Shown: positions 23,516 through 35,584, counted from the first letter of the stretch. The stretch is 64,000 nucleotides of DNA from Ophiosphaerella korrae (GCA_028456385.1 JALNQF010000078.1:1-64000), one strand, 5' to 3'. Made by a program: numbers and translations. Notes: a model not told the origin generated them from the letters alone.

Positions 23516-25321
23516 ATGCCCAACACCCTCGCGGCCCGAGCTGCATATTACGATGTTGCACTCTCTACCCTCAGTCATCGTAAATTTAAACGAGGATTAA
23601 GAGAAGCCAAAGCCAAAAGACAGTGGTACCTCACCCGGTGCGAAGCGAACGCAGTGGTCGAGTTCTTATTACAACAGAAGGCATTCAGAACACCTGTGCG
23701 AATGAAACATATAGCTACAATAGCATTCTGTGCTACCCACAATCAGCCTCCAGCGGACAGACCACTCAAGCCTCCCGGCCTAAACTAGACTAGGGCATTT
23801 GAGAAGCGCCGTCCAGAGCTTCAAGCGAAGAAAAATAGGCCACAAGACTAGGCCCGGCATAATATCTATGACAAGGTTAAGTCTTGGCTTGAAGCAATCG
23901 GCAAGGAGCTACAAAAACCATCTATACTGCTAGAGAACGTATATAATATAGACGAGACTAGCATTATACTTAATATACTTAATACTATTAAAGTCCTAGT
24001 TAGTAAGGACGACACACACAACTACAGAGGCGCACGCGTTAAGCGCACTATAGTAACTACTGTAGAATGCATTTCTGCTAATAGAAGGTGTTTAAACCCT
24101 ATAATAATCTAGCCCGCTAAAACCTATCGAGCTAACTAGACTACGTTTCCTACCCCTGGTTGGGTCTATGCGTTCTCTAATACTGGATTTACTGACTTAT
24201 ACATTAGCTTGCGGTAGCTAAAGCTTGTGTTTAATCTTTAGACTATAGAACAGGCGAGAAGGAAACTACAGGTAATTATTTAGGATGGCTTTGGAACGCA
24301 TAAAACCCTTGAAACCTTAGAGTTTTGTTTTGAACAAAACATTACCTTATGTTGTATACCCTCTTACTCCTCTTACAAGCTCTAACCCTGTAATATCAGC
24401 GTCTTTAGGCTACTAAAGATGGCCTATCGCGAGTAGGTTGAATAGATAGAGCTAGGAGGGGTAAATATAGTTGGTAAGCAGCATTTTACTTATCTATACA
24501 GCCTTGCAAGGGATAGGGCATTTACTAAGAAGAACATCCTTAGAGCCTAGAGAGGATGCGGTTTGTTCCTATTTAATCCTAATAGAGTTCTTGAAGAAAT
24601 TCCTAAACCCCCTACTAATCTAAATGCTATAACCGCTAATAAGCTAAGGGTGGAGTCTCGTCTAACCTATAAAGCACTGCCTACGCCTATAACGCTAGTA
24701 TTGGGGGAGGCTCTGACGTCGCTACTTAATAGGATTGAACAGGTTCCTGATGATGAAGTGAGCTGCTAGTATAAAGCGAGGCTCTAGTAGAAGGCAGTAA
24801 AGGCTACTTAGACATATCTTGCTAAAATTTTACTCCTATACTATCGAAATCAATTCTTAGCTAAAATTAATAATGAAGGCAAAGCTCGCCGAGAAGCTGA
24901 CTTAAAGGTAATTGGGACAGCTAAGGTGGTGACCTATGAGGACCTCGAGAAGGCACGAGCGGAGCGAGCTGTGAAGGACGCTAAGGCAGCGGAGAAAAAG
25001 GCTAAAAAGGCTGCCAAAGCAACTAAAAATGTCGGAAATGCTGCACTAGAGGCTGAAGCATCTGTAACGGGCACGAAGAAACGTGGTTGGAAAAGGAAGA
25101 GCGCTGCCTTAGAGGCAGATGCGGCCACGCCAAAGGCGAAGGTGGCGCGAACAAGCGAAGTACAAGTGGCAGAAGGTAGCCAAGATGTAGTTGCTCTACA
25201 GGCAACGGCTGAAGCTGCGAGAATGAGTAGAGAGCCCGATCTACCGTTATTTACGGCGACCGATGCTGAGGATGGCCCTGCACTAGAATCTTGGAGAGCC
25301 CCAACGGCGCAAATGTGGTAA
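23516..25321 (+). pseudogene. Pogo/Fot-family DDE transposase, RIP-damaged
   Basis: Reading through stops gives a full pogo-type transposase. An N-terminal helix-turn-helix/CENP-B-type part (S-T-L-S-H-R-K; R-P-L-K-P-P-G) is followed by the DDE_1 core: Y-N-I-D-E-T-S-I (first Asp near 23951), D-G-F-G-T-H-K-T (second Asp near 24283), and P-C-N-I-S-V-F, where Asn (codon 24391-24393) replaces the third Asp. Then come G-L-F-L-F-N-P-N-R-V and P-K-P-P, and a Lys/Ala/Glu-rich tail (24926-25321). Most stops are TAG/TAA at expected Gln or Trp codons, the RIP pattern. Damage is heaviest at 23800-24900; the tail is open. It is inactive: the frame is broken and a catalytic acid is lost. Confidence 0.85.
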
Positions 25322-25640
25322 TGGATCGTACTTAATGTTGGCGCACAGGGGTCTTCGGAAACATCGTAATTAGAGTCTGATATTATTATCCTCCGCTGAG
25401 CCTCCGAGGTGTAATAACCATACCTGTAATCGTGCTTACTCCCAGATGATAGACATGCAATGTGGCTCGTCGCTTGAGCCACAGCTATGCCATTGGCTCT
25501 CTGGCTGTGTGGCGCTGTTGCTGAGTCAACCAAAACACCAGCTCTTGACGATCTGTCAGTCCATGCGAGAGTAACAGCTTCTCGAACAACTTCACGATGC
25601 AGCGCAGCATACAGCTTTATCCAGAGCGCAATCAGATGTT

Positions 25641-26799
25641 ATGTGCGTTACGCCACCTCGAAGCTTTACAAGCCCTTTGACGCCTCCGTCAACCGACAAG
25701 AAGCCATCTACGGAGGCGCCCCGCGTTATCGCCCTTTTCAAACGTATTCAGGCAGGAAAGATCACTGAAGGAGACACTTGGATAGAGTTCCAGCTCGAGG
25801 AAGGAGATTTCGATCAAATACAGAGTACGCTTCAACAAGATAGTGTGCTTTTAGGGTTCGTGGAAGACAAGATACGGTAAGTACACTTCAGAGACTATGA
25901 TGAGCACGGCTGATAGACGACCTTCGCAGGTATGACTACGACGAAACGAAGTGCTGGCTAATAGTCTGCATACCTACTGGGGTACACGAGTTCATTGTGG
26001 ACAAGGTAGAGGATAACATTCGGGCCCAGTTGAGAGGAAACAGTAAAGGACCTAACAGAACAGCTCAGTTCGCGAAGAATTTACGATCCGCCAGATCTAC
26101 TGAAATCTGTTTTACTGGTAGCAAGTCGAGATACCATCCTGACATATCGTTTAGGTGTAAGGGTGCAAAATTTCCAGGCGTTATCATCGAGATCGCATAC
26201 TCGCAGCTTCGGCTAGACCGGCTAGCCGAGAACTATATTGTAGATTCAAATGCAAACATACGGGTCGTCGTCGTCCTGGACATTGCATACGGCAAGGAGT
26301 CGCGGCAAGCGACGTTGTCGATTTGGCGACCACAGATATCTAAAAAGACTTTAGAAGTTGTAGCAGAGGCGACAGATGAGGTATGCATGATCTTCATCAT
26401 CCTTACGCGTTCTTGATGTTCTAATACGATAACCAGGTTTTCCGTAATGACCAAGGTAACTCCGTTGGGCACCCTGGCCTACGACTCCGTCTAAGCGATT
26501 TTACCAGCCGAAAAATTGCACTCGAGCAATTGGGAGATGATAAAGATATAGACATTTGTATCTCTGGGGATCAGCTCTGCGAATATATCGCCGAGGCGGA
26601 GGATGAAGTACAACAAGCCACGTACGAGGAACCTTTGCCTGATGGCATAAACAAACGAAAACGATCGGAGACACCTCCTGAAGAGATTAGGTCGGACGAT
26701 GAAGTAAAGTACACTGAGCCAGAGATGAGAGCGGCGAAGCGAGCGGATCGTGATACGGATTACGAGGATAGAGAGTCAGCCAAGAGCCTCTCAGAGTAA
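25641..26799 (+). CDS. Probable PD-(D/E)XK-type protein, passenger of the pogo element
   Basis: Three exons: 25641-25876, 25930-26380 and 26437-26799, with introns of 53 and 56 nt and canonical GT-AG ends, giving 349 aa. The start is the ATG before T-P-P-R-S-F-T-S-P-L. The core reads R-Y-H-P-D-I-S-F-R, then G-V-I-I-E-I-A-Y-S-Q about 20 residues later, followed by L-A-E-N-Y-I-V and V-V-V-V-L-D-I-A-Y-G. This arrangement, a P-D acidic residue, a hydrophobic strand with Glu, then Gln instead of Lys, resembles divergent PD-(D/E)XK nuclease folds; the Q variant makes activity uncertain. The C-terminal third is acidic and basic, with a K-R-K-R stretch. The same family is, from memory, multicopy in Pleosporales. 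Base composition is normal and RIP-free, unlike the adjoining transposase. Confidence 0.7.
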
Positions 26800-27776
26800 T
26801 CAACTAAGTACATTGCTAGTGAATTGCTTTCGAACAGTTACCTTCCCGATCCTCTTCTCGCGTTACGGCTTCTGCACGAAGGCTGTCCTAGCGCGAGCAA
26901 GGATGCGGCGACACATTCTTCCTTCTCTACATTCCTCTGTGTCGTGACTCGTTTATGTAGCTCCATAAACTCCATTATGCTGCTACCCTTCATCACCTTC
27001 CTAGTATTACTATAAGAACCGTAACTCTATATGTGCTCGTCTTAACACCCTCGGGGATAGAAGTCTAGCCCCGCTAGGCGGCAGATGACGATCGTTCGTA
27101 TACAGCCTTTCTTAATCGTGCAGCGCACAGTTGAAAAATGAAGGGGGCTTGTACAAGTAGGCTTATGTGGCTAGAAGAGGTTAGCATGAATATCGTTATA
27201 TCCATCGTTGAATATTAGAGCTTCTTACTGGTGTGTCTGGCTTCAACGGCGTGCACGGAGGAACTTCGGATAACTATGATTACATGCTTCCATCAATCTA
27301 TTTTTGAAGTAACCCTTAGCTACCCTCTTAACCTGATATGGCGTGGCTTAGATTACAGGTAATTATTACATTAGGAATGCTGAAAACGATTCGTGACGGC
27401 CGGACTCGCTCGCTTGGCTCAAAATGTACCGACAAGGGTGGCGACGTTGCATGAATTAGCCTCGTATCGCCGCCACAGGGCTGAGGCTAGCTTAAGAATG
27501 CATCAATAAGGCTAAAAGATTGTATATTACATAATAATTGCTATCAGAAATGATGCAGGCTTAGCGGTAGAGCTGTATTGGACGTGTTCTACGACGCTAT
27601 GAGACAACGCCCTCTACAAATCAGGCACGAAGGCGATAACGACGTTGGTAATTCGCCTGTAGCCGTTGTTGGGAGGCTATAGGAGGTCTAGCGCTTCTAT
27701 TTTAGATAATATTAGATAGGTACATAGGCGTGGGAAGGACTTCTGCTACATAATAGCCTAAGTACTTGTGATGTTG

Positions 27777-27815
27777 CTCGTTACAGAGTGGTTCTCGCTA
27801 CCTAGTGGGGGATAT
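27777..27815 (-). repeat. Right terminal inverted repeat of the pogo element
   Basis: Reverse complement begins ATATCCCCC and ends AACGAG. It is followed on the plus strand by TA at 27816-27817. Confidence 0.8.
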
Positions 27816-28373
27816 TACACGGCTGAATAATCCTCCTCATCTTTATTATTTGGTCCCCCATTCCTATGCCTAGCTAGCTTTTAATAGATTAACAAAGTAA
27901 GAATATTACTCTCCTAGTATTATTACTAGATATTTACAATAGATAATAGACCTAGATAACTAGAGTTGTTGAAGTCCTTTTACCTTATCTGTAGTGTCCT
28001 AGGCTATGTTTAGAAAACCTTCAAACCTTTAGCTAGAGACAGGGCCAAATAACGCGCACCTATCTCTTTTGCCTCATAGGCATCTACATAAAAAAGGAAG
28101 CATGAAGCATTCACATGCCATCCATCGGGTAGCTACAGCACAAGAAATTCACATACCATCCACAAGGGGAGTTGCAACATAAGAGTCAAATACACCACGT
28201 CTCCATATCAATCCTCTTCTACACAACCGTCTCCATAGGTCTACCAACGCCGCTTAATGCAAACCAAGACCAGAAAAAACGCTATGGATATCATATGTAG
28301 CGCCAACGCCCAAGGAAAGGCCTCAGACCCTAGCCCCCAATTTCGCTCACCCGTTGCCAAGACGCATCACCTT

Positions 28374-31293
28374 CTAAATGCCATGATCCTTCTTCTCATG
28401 CAATTCCAACTCCTTCATATACTTGACAAACGACTTCTTATGAACCTGTTACACAGTCAGCACACTCGCATTTCCATTAATTTTAATATATCAAACTTAC
28501 CAACCCAGCATACTTGCCATCCCTCAAGACGCAAATATACCTCAAGCCCAGCTTAACAAAGCACTCATATACCAGATCCATCGGCGAATGGACATCCAGC
28601 GCAACAGGCGCAGGATCAATATACGGCGTGAAGTCGCTAGGATCATACAGGGTCTGTGATTCCTCGCCGTGGGGCTCGCGGCCCGCAGCCCAGTCGACCT
28701 GGGGGGACATAAGGCAGAGTGTGTTTTCCTCGTTGTCGAGCTTGTCGAGGGCGAATTCGAGGTCGGGCACGGGAATCAAGCCGACGAGGACGCCGAACTT
28801 GACGATGGGTAGGCCACCGTCGAGTTCGCCAGAGATCTGGAGGCCGCGTTGTTTGTCGCGGAGCTCGACGGCGGGGATGAGCGTTTCCTCGGAGATGTCA
28901 ATGATGCGGTCGGGGCGGATGCGCGGCGTGATGTCGCCGAGCTCGGAGGTGAAGATGGGGCGGACTTTGTTGTCGAGGAAGGGGTAAGAGTTCATGTCGG
29001 TGAGGAGGTCGTAGATGGAGAGTGGTTCGATGGCGTCGGCGACCCATTTGGAGACGAGGATGCCGAGTGAGAATGGGAGGACGTGGTCGAGGCTCCCAGT
29101 GAGTTCGAAGAGGATGACGGCTAGAGTGATAGTGAGACGTGTGACGCCGGTCATGGTGGCTCCTGCAGCTACTAAGGCGTACACACCAGGGACAACGCAA
29201 GAACCAGGGGGGCCTTCGGGAACACATTTACCAAACAACCCTAGATTGTGGAAACGGAGAGCAAATAGCTGGACTGTATGTCCGATGAAACGACCTGCAA
29301 GACCGCCGACGACCATAGAGGGAACGTAGATGCCTGCGGGAACTTTGATGCCAAAAGTGATTATGGTTAACCCCGCTTTGATGACAAAGGCGCCGAATAG
29401 TACCATGAGAACGCTGGGTATGTGCTCAACTGTAGGACAAAGGCCATCACCAGTGTCGCTGTAGACGTCGCACGGGCTGGCTAGTTCAAAGAGGAGCTCG
29501 GTGACAGGAAGTTTGGTGTACCGGTTCCAGAAACTGATGAGGCCTGTAACCAATGCAACCAGGAAGACTTCAAGAATTGGGTGCTTTTTGATGATGGGTA
29601 TGCGACGGAAGGTCTTGGCCCAGATGCGCGATGCTTTGATGAAGAGTGCGCCCAGGACGCCTCCAACGGCACCGGTAAAGATGAAGGTAACAAGTTCAAA
29701 GAACTTCCAATCGAGGTGATATCGAACCTCAAACAAAACAATCTTTTTCGTGCCGTACGGATCGAGAAACTTCAGGGACAGCGCTGCTGCTATACAGCAG
29801 AAAAATGTCCTGAACAAGGTCTTTGATGGGAAGTAGTAGCTCACTTCTTCCAAGCTGAACAATACACCACCAATCGGGGCACCGAAGGCAACGGCAACGC
29901 CACTGGCTGCACTGGCGCTTAGAATCTCCCTGCGTTTGCCGTCGTTGTTGCTATACTTGGAGAATATACGACATGCAATATTGCCGATACATGTTGCAAC
30001 ATGAACGTAAGGACCTTCCTTGCCAAGGCTGAGACCAGATGCCACGGAGAGGATCAGGGCCAGAGTTTTGATGATCAGCGTGCGCAGACCGAGGTAGCCG
30101 TGAAGAACGAAACCACTCAAGATGACTTTGACCTCTGCTACACCACTGCCGGCAGCAGAATAGTAGACCATGGGTGGTCGAAGCTGAGCTTCCTGGAACC
30201 TCGACTCAGGGCTGATACTTTGTTTTCCATCGTCGTCGTCGGCCTCAGACTGTCTACGCGGTACTTCAGCCCCTAGGTCCTCGTCGAGTGTAGACAGGGA
30301 GATGGCGGAGGGAATGACGGTCTTGGTGGTGAGGGTCAACAGGCAGGATGCCATGGACAGCAGGATAACAGACAGCACGAAGAAGGCATACTGTGTGTGG
30401 ATCACGTCAAGCCTGTCACTGCGAATGGCGGTAGACCAATGAACCCAGTCGTTGCAGGTTGTTGCTCCGTCACAGCATGGCTTCCGACTGAGATTCCATT
30501 GCTTCGTACAGTATCCCTGTTTCCAATCGAACAGTGTTGATTCGGTGGTATTGACAAAGTAGGCACAGACGGCGGTAAGCACGCCGATGAGAGCGACCAG
30601 GATCCAGCCCTGTGCGCCGTCAAACCAGGCGAGAATACGGCCTCTGATATCCTTGCGGCTGCGGAGGGCTTTGACGCGATATGCATCGGCAATGTTGTCA
30701 TGCACCCAGTCAGTCGAGGTAAATTGATCGTACCACACACGATTGTCTTGCCAGAGAGAGGCCTTGATGGAATGCATGCTCTCGTCTAGGCCTCCTCCCC
30801 CTCCTCCTCCTCCTCCGCGGCGTTCTCCCAAGGCATTGACTAGCCTTTGACTGAAAGAGTGCGAGAAAGACCCAGCTCTGCTGGGCTTCATCCGCGAGCT
30901 GGTCGGCAGCTGTGAAATGTGTCGCTTGGATCCTGGCTTGGGCGTGCCGGGGGTGGTAGGAGGCAGGCTGCTGTAGGAGCGTGCCGTTTGGCCATGGGCA
31001 TACCCCAGCAAATGGGAGCGCTCATTCAGGTTGTCTCTTGACCTCGAGGCATCGTTGGCCAAATGATTACGCGCGTATCTCGGGTGGCGAAAGGTGATAG
31101 TGGGCGACGTAGGGGTAGTGCTGCTGATGGTATCGTCACGCTCTTGCTGCTCGATGCGATCGTCGTCGTCGGCGAAGTAGTCGTCGACACTCCGGTACGA
31201 GTGTGTTGACTTGGGCATAGTGAAGGGGAAAGTATTGTGGGTGCTGTGACGAGAAGAACTGCGAAGGGCGTTTAAATCAGTCGGGGATGGCAC
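28374..31293 (-). CDS. CLC-family chloride channel/transporter (GEF1-like)
   Basis: Two exons: 31293-28501 and 28445-28374, with a 55-nt intron that replaces the otherwise odd end L-I-Y by V-H-K-K-S-F, giving 954 aa. The start could instead be the ATG at 31218 (M-P-K-S-T-H). After a ~200-residue hydrophilic N-terminus comes the multi-helix CLC core with G-S-G-V-A-E-V-K, G-K-E-G-P-Y-V-H (the gating Glu), G-V-L-F-S-L-E-E-V-S-Y-Y-F (the proton Glu expected of exchangers) and G-I-Y-V-P-S-M-V-V-G-G. The C-terminus holds paired CBS-type segments. The gating and proton glutamates suggest an intracellular Cl-/H+ exchanger like yeast Gef1, acting in Golgi/vacuole acidification and copper/iron homeostasis. 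A glycine run (G9) lies before the first helix. Confidence 0.93.
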
Positions 31294-32014
31294 AAAGACA
31301 TTGTAGGGTTAGGGTCAAGGGCGAGGGCGAGGCACCAACACAGGTCATCCGAAGCAAACAGAGGGCGGTGCCATAGCCATGAAGGTGCGTCAAGACTCAA
31401 GCCCCCCATTGGCGCCGACTGACTCGGCACACTCCTTCGCTGTCTGGGGTAAGGTAAATACGCACCGTTGGGAGACACTTTGCACACCAACAGCGGAAGG
31501 GCCGCCTTTGCTGCTGTTGCCTTTGGGTGTCTCTACATGCCCTGACGCAAGCCGGGCGTCTTGAACAAAGCTTAGAAGGCGAGGCGAAGCGAATTAATGC
31601 TCCTCCGCCGAGGCATGCGCCTACAATTTGGGATCGCGATTAGCCGCGTGACGAGAGCACGCGGCATGACGAAATCAGGGTCCACAGGACCGCCAGCCTC
31701 AAACAAGTTAGACGCGCCAATTGACATGTGCATGACTGCCGCCCGCTGCTAGAGACTTGCACAGCGCTGGCTATCCCTGAATCTTCCCTGCGTTCAAAGC
31801 AAAGGGTAACATGCCTGTCACTGCCTTTGCTTTTCAAACGCGTTCGGTAAACTTTCGTTGTGTTTTCCCAGAAAGGGGCCATGGGCCCAAGTCGGGTGAC
31901 TGCCGGCCAATGAGAGCCTTGCACTCCACTAACCGCACCCCACCTAAGCCAGCATCTCCAGCTCCTTGCAGGTTGTGATACCATTGACGACCTGCGCCCT
32001 TGATTCAGATTACT
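31294..32014. other. Divergent promoter region between CLC and esterase genes
   Basis: About 720 bp between two divergently transcribed genes; no supported ORF. It presumably holds both promoters. Confidence 0.5.
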
Positions 32015-33079
32015 ATGGTAAGCCATCAGTCAAACCCAAGCTGACTGTAATCATAGAAGATTGACCCTTCGCTTAGCCTGCACTCTACGACCAATTTTTT
32101 CTCTTTGGGGACTCCATTACCCAAGAATCCTACAACCAAGAACGAGGCTTCGGCTTCTCTGCGGCTCTCCAAGCAGGCATGTGCCTCCCTCTCCTATCGA
32201 TTTGCCCACTAACTATTGATTAGCATACATCAGAAAGCTGGACGTTGTAAATCGCGGCCTGAGGTAAGAGCAAATCATATCCAGCACTCAAATAGTCCTA
32301 ATACCATGTCAGTGGGTACAACACTCGCCAAGCTCTCCAAGTGCTTCCTGCCATACTTCCTTCCCCAGAGCAGGCCAAAATTCGCTTCCTAGTAAGATCG
32401 CCCTCGCATCAAGTGCATATATGCTCACAAAGAATCCAAGGCCATCTTCCTCGGCGCTAATGACGCTTCGCTGCCGGACGCACCCAACAATCAACACATA
32501 CCTCTCGATGAGTATGTCTCCAATATTGAGCAAATCATCGCACATCCCCAGATTGTGGCCCACAGCCCCCGTATCATCCTGGTTACCCCGCCACCAATCA
32601 ATGAGCACCTGTGGTGGCCAAGAGATCAATCAAGTGGATATGCGAGCGTGACTCGCTTGGCTAGTGCAACAAAACAATACGCCGACGCTGCGTGCGCAGT
32701 GGGCAAGAAGCTCAATATCCCTGTGCTCAATCTCTGGAAAGCCTTCATGGACAAGACAGACTTCAATGCCAACGTTTGGCAAATTGGAGATCCAATACCT
32801 GGGTCCTTGGATGTGCAGCAGAACGACGCCTTGGTGGAACTACTCTATGATGGTATGTTGCGAGGAACGATTCGCCAATTTACTCGACTTCGGCTGACAG
32901 AATGAGCAGGTCTGCATTTCAATCCTGCGGGTTATGATCTTCTTTTCCAGGAGCTGATGAAGCTGGTTGCGGAGCAGTGGCCTGATCAGACACCGGACAA
33001 GCTGCCTATGGTGTTGCCTCCCTGGAATGACGCTGAGGCTTGGAAGGCATGGCAAAATACTGCAGTTGAATCGACGTAG
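32015..33079 (+). CDS. IAH1: Isoamyl acetate-hydrolysing esterase, SGNH/GDSL hydrolase
   Basis: Six exons: 32015-32017, 32077-32176, 32224-32263, 32313-32391, 32441-32852 and 32910-33079, giving 267 aa. It hydrolyses acetate esters such as isoamyl acetate. SGNH blocks are visible: F-G-D-S-I-T-Q (nucleophile Ser), V-N-R-G-L-S-G-Y-N (Gly), F-L-G-A-N-D-A (Asn), and D-G-L-H-F-N-P-A-G-Y (catalytic Asp/His). Length matches yeast Iah1 (about 240). Exon 1 is only the start codon, joined to P-A-L-Y-D-Q-F. Intron 2 has a GC-AG donor (G/GCATGT), and intron 4 uses an AAG acceptor, both needed to keep the conserved blocks in frame. No signal peptide is apparent, so it is probably cytosolic. Confidence 0.88.
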
Positions 33080-33813
33080 AGGGGCCTGCTGGAAGCCAGG
33101 GGCGAAGGAATAGTCCTTATATATATATCACAAAGTGCGCACCTCTTTATGCACGTAGACGTGTCATCACAACCGCATTCAATCCATAGTAATTGTTCCA
33201 CCGAATGCGGGGAGACGGAAGCCCGGCCGAAAGTTACCTGATTAGGTCAACGGCACTAGCGCCATCGTGGCGTCTCTGCCTGCACCAACTTTCAGACAGG
33301 TGACAGGGTAGACACCAGAACAATCACGCCTGCATAGCTCAACTCTCTCTCTACCAAAGGATATCTGCTTTGAGTTACGCTTTTCGTTAGCCTGTAAGAG
33401 TTGGCTGGGGCCCATGTGACACAAGCCGGTAACCTCTAGGGCTAGGTTACAACTTGCTCTTTCCACTTCCATCTATCACCGCCAGGCGCGTTTTCTTCAG
33501 CGGCACAGCAGATTCCCATTTTTTCACTGCTCCTCTGCCTGTTGCTAAAGAATAGACGGACGCTGCATCCCGTCGCCTCCTAAAGGACCGCTCGGATATA
33601 CTGCAAAATCCCATTTGTTCGAACGTTGCGCCTTCTAAGACCACCCACCCCATACCTACCACGACACCTATCACAACATTGGCCCACATAACGAGGGGAG
33701 AATAGTGAAATCTGGCGGTGCTGACGTTTTCGTGGCCTCGCTGGAAGGGGAGCACGGGGAGCTGAGGGGTCTCTCTGCAGAGTCTCCCATCAAGGGATGA
33801 AAGGCCTCTAGGA
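33080..33813. other. Intergenic, no gene supported
   Basis: About 730 bp with only short ORFs lacking motifs. It probably holds the 3' UTR of the esterase and the promoter/5' UTR of the next gene. Confidence 0.45.
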
Positions 33814-35584
33814 ATGGACCCCCAGAGTGTAGCTTTCCAGCCCCGCGACGACGTTTGGCGCTTCCAAGACGAGATGCTTAGGGTACATCAAAGTCAAGCC
33901 GAGCTTTCAGACCGCGTTTCCCGCCTGGAGCGCCAGCGAGACGACGATTCGCGCCTGAAGAACGTTTGGGGTACATCTTCACCCTTTCCTTCGGTGTTGG
34001 GTGGGACGCCGCAGCAGAGTAAGACGCTTTTTTCACGCTGTCACATGTTGCGACGACAACTGACTCTTCCTAGCGCCCCTGCAACAGCCCACGGCAGAAC
34101 ACTTCTCCAACTTTGACGACCACTCGAGCAACCTCATCGGCAATCTCCAGCTTGACGCTGATGAAGAACCCCGCCGCGTAGGAGCCACGTCCCGTGCCAA
34201 CAGCGTTCGTTTCGATGAAACCGCAAATCATGGTCACTGGGCGCATGCTTCCCGGTCGTCGTTGGACCTGATACCTCGCACGGGTAGTGGCATGGGCGGC
34301 CTAGCTATGAGCGAACGGAGCTACTCGCACAAATCGGATGGACGGCAGAGTTCAGCAGGACACTCTGTACATTCAATGACGTCTGGACGTGCGAACAGCC
34401 TCACTGGGTTGGGTCCAACAGCGCTGATGGAACCACCCGGGCTGGCGCCTGGCTTGTTCATCCTCGGATCTGTGCCTGCTATCATCCGTTGCTGGCTCGA
34501 TACTAACTTCAAGCATGATACCCTCCTGTATGCCGCTGTCTGTTCGGGCTCCTTTACCTCATACGTAGACCTACATCTCGTCGAGCAATTGGGACTTCAG
34601 AGTCACATCACCAAGACTGAGGACGGTATCCGCAAGATTAGAATTTCGGTCTATCTTCCGGAGGCTGTGCCAGTCGGGGGCTCGGCTCGTTCAGATAGCC
34701 CAGGGCCACAGCTTCCATCAATAGGTGTAGACTTCACCATCACTGAGCAATATGATCCCGTGGCCAACCCGAAATCGATCCAGATTTTTCTAGGTAGCGA
34801 TACGCTACGGGCACACAGCGCCGACCTGTTGTTCTCGATAAATCAATTAACACTGTATGACGATGATCGTTGCAAGCATCAAATACCGTTTATTCGACCT
34901 GAGGATGAACACACATTCAAGTCGCTTTCTATTACTAGCAAACCTGTAGGGAACATGGAGCCATTAGGTGGTGCAAGCCGGTTGGAGTCTGGGTCATCAA
35001 AGCAAGCGATTGCTAATGGTCCTGCAAGTGTGGTAGCTCCATGTGACACTCTCCGTACTATGTCTAAGCCCAACGACTCTGGTACAGCAAGTTCTGATGA
35101 TGGTGGCTCGACTGGCCGCAGGAGCCTTGAGCAGCGCCCACGGTTTGGCCTTTTAATGTCAACACGCGGCAGTATCAAAGATGTACAAGACTCATCGCCT
35201 ACCAGCACTACCCCGCGCCCAGGGCCACCACCAGCTGTGTTAAGCAATTGGCGCCGTGATTCCACAGAGAAGACCAATACTAACACTCTAGACTGGGCTA
35301 GCGTGGGTAAAACTACAAGCTCGACTACTAACTTCAAGCCTCGTGATACAGGTATGAAGGTGTTGAGGCCTTCTAGGTCAAGCACGCGTACTTTGTCAAT
35401 GTCTACGCCTTCGTCAGCTACCAGCCAGTCACGCTTCTTTGACGAAGGGAAGAGGAGGGGTGAGGATGAAGCAGCACCTGCGCCACAAGTCAAGACAGAT
35501 ACAGCGTCGGTAAAGACCAAAGCGCCAAATCCGGTAGGCGGCGCATCTGCGTTTGCATGGCTGAACAGTCGGGGCGCGAAATGA
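33814..35584 (+). CDS. Conserved fungal protein with a retropepsin-like segment
   Basis: Two exons, 33814-34018 and 34074-35584 (55-nt intron), give 571 aa. The N-terminus has a short coiled coil (residues ~15-45, V-S-R-L-E-R-Q-R). The ordered core (~200-330) has A-A-V-C-S-G-S-F-T-S-Y-V followed by a leucine-containing helix (V-E-Q-L-G-L), and about 80 residues later I-F-L-G-S-D-T-L-R-A-H-S-A-D-L-L-F-S. These match in order and spacing the two halves of a retropepsin fold, but Cys225 sits where the catalytic Asp (D-S/T-G) would be. The C-terminal 240 residues are Ser/Thr/Pro-rich and disordered. I do not recognise a named family, and function is unknown. It is co-oriented with and 0.6 kb upstream of the ubiquitin protease gene. 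Confidence 0.7.

Larger units (their letters stand above)
22818..27815 (+). mobile_element. Pogo/Fot-type DNA transposon (~5.0 kb) with an apparent passenger gene
   Basis: Imperfect 39-bp inverted repeats face each other at 22818-22856 and 27777-27815 (35 of 39 positions match). Each is flanked outside by TA (22816-22817, 27816-27817), the target duplication of Tc1/mariner/pogo elements. Inside lie a pogo/Fot transposase (23516-25321, broken) and an intact gene (25641-26799). About 660 bp of leader precedes the transposase and about 1 kb of non-coding DNA follows the second gene. Typical Fot elements are about 2 kb, so this one is enlarged. An alternative is that the second gene was host sequence captured between two element ends. 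Confidence 0.7.

Noticed and set aside
24934..25533. 199-codon minus-strand ORF
   Set aside because: Antisense to the Lys/Ala-rich transposase tail; Ala/Ser/Phe-rich shadow with no motif.
22818..27815. Possibility that the pogo island is part of a giant Starship-type element
   Set aside because: No DUF3435 tyrosine recombinase or other captain-type gene was found, and the TIR/TA boundaries explain the unit.
31640..32026. 128-codon minus-strand ORF upstream of the esterase
   Set aside because: No motifs, and it covers the esterase start codon and the intergenic promoter region.
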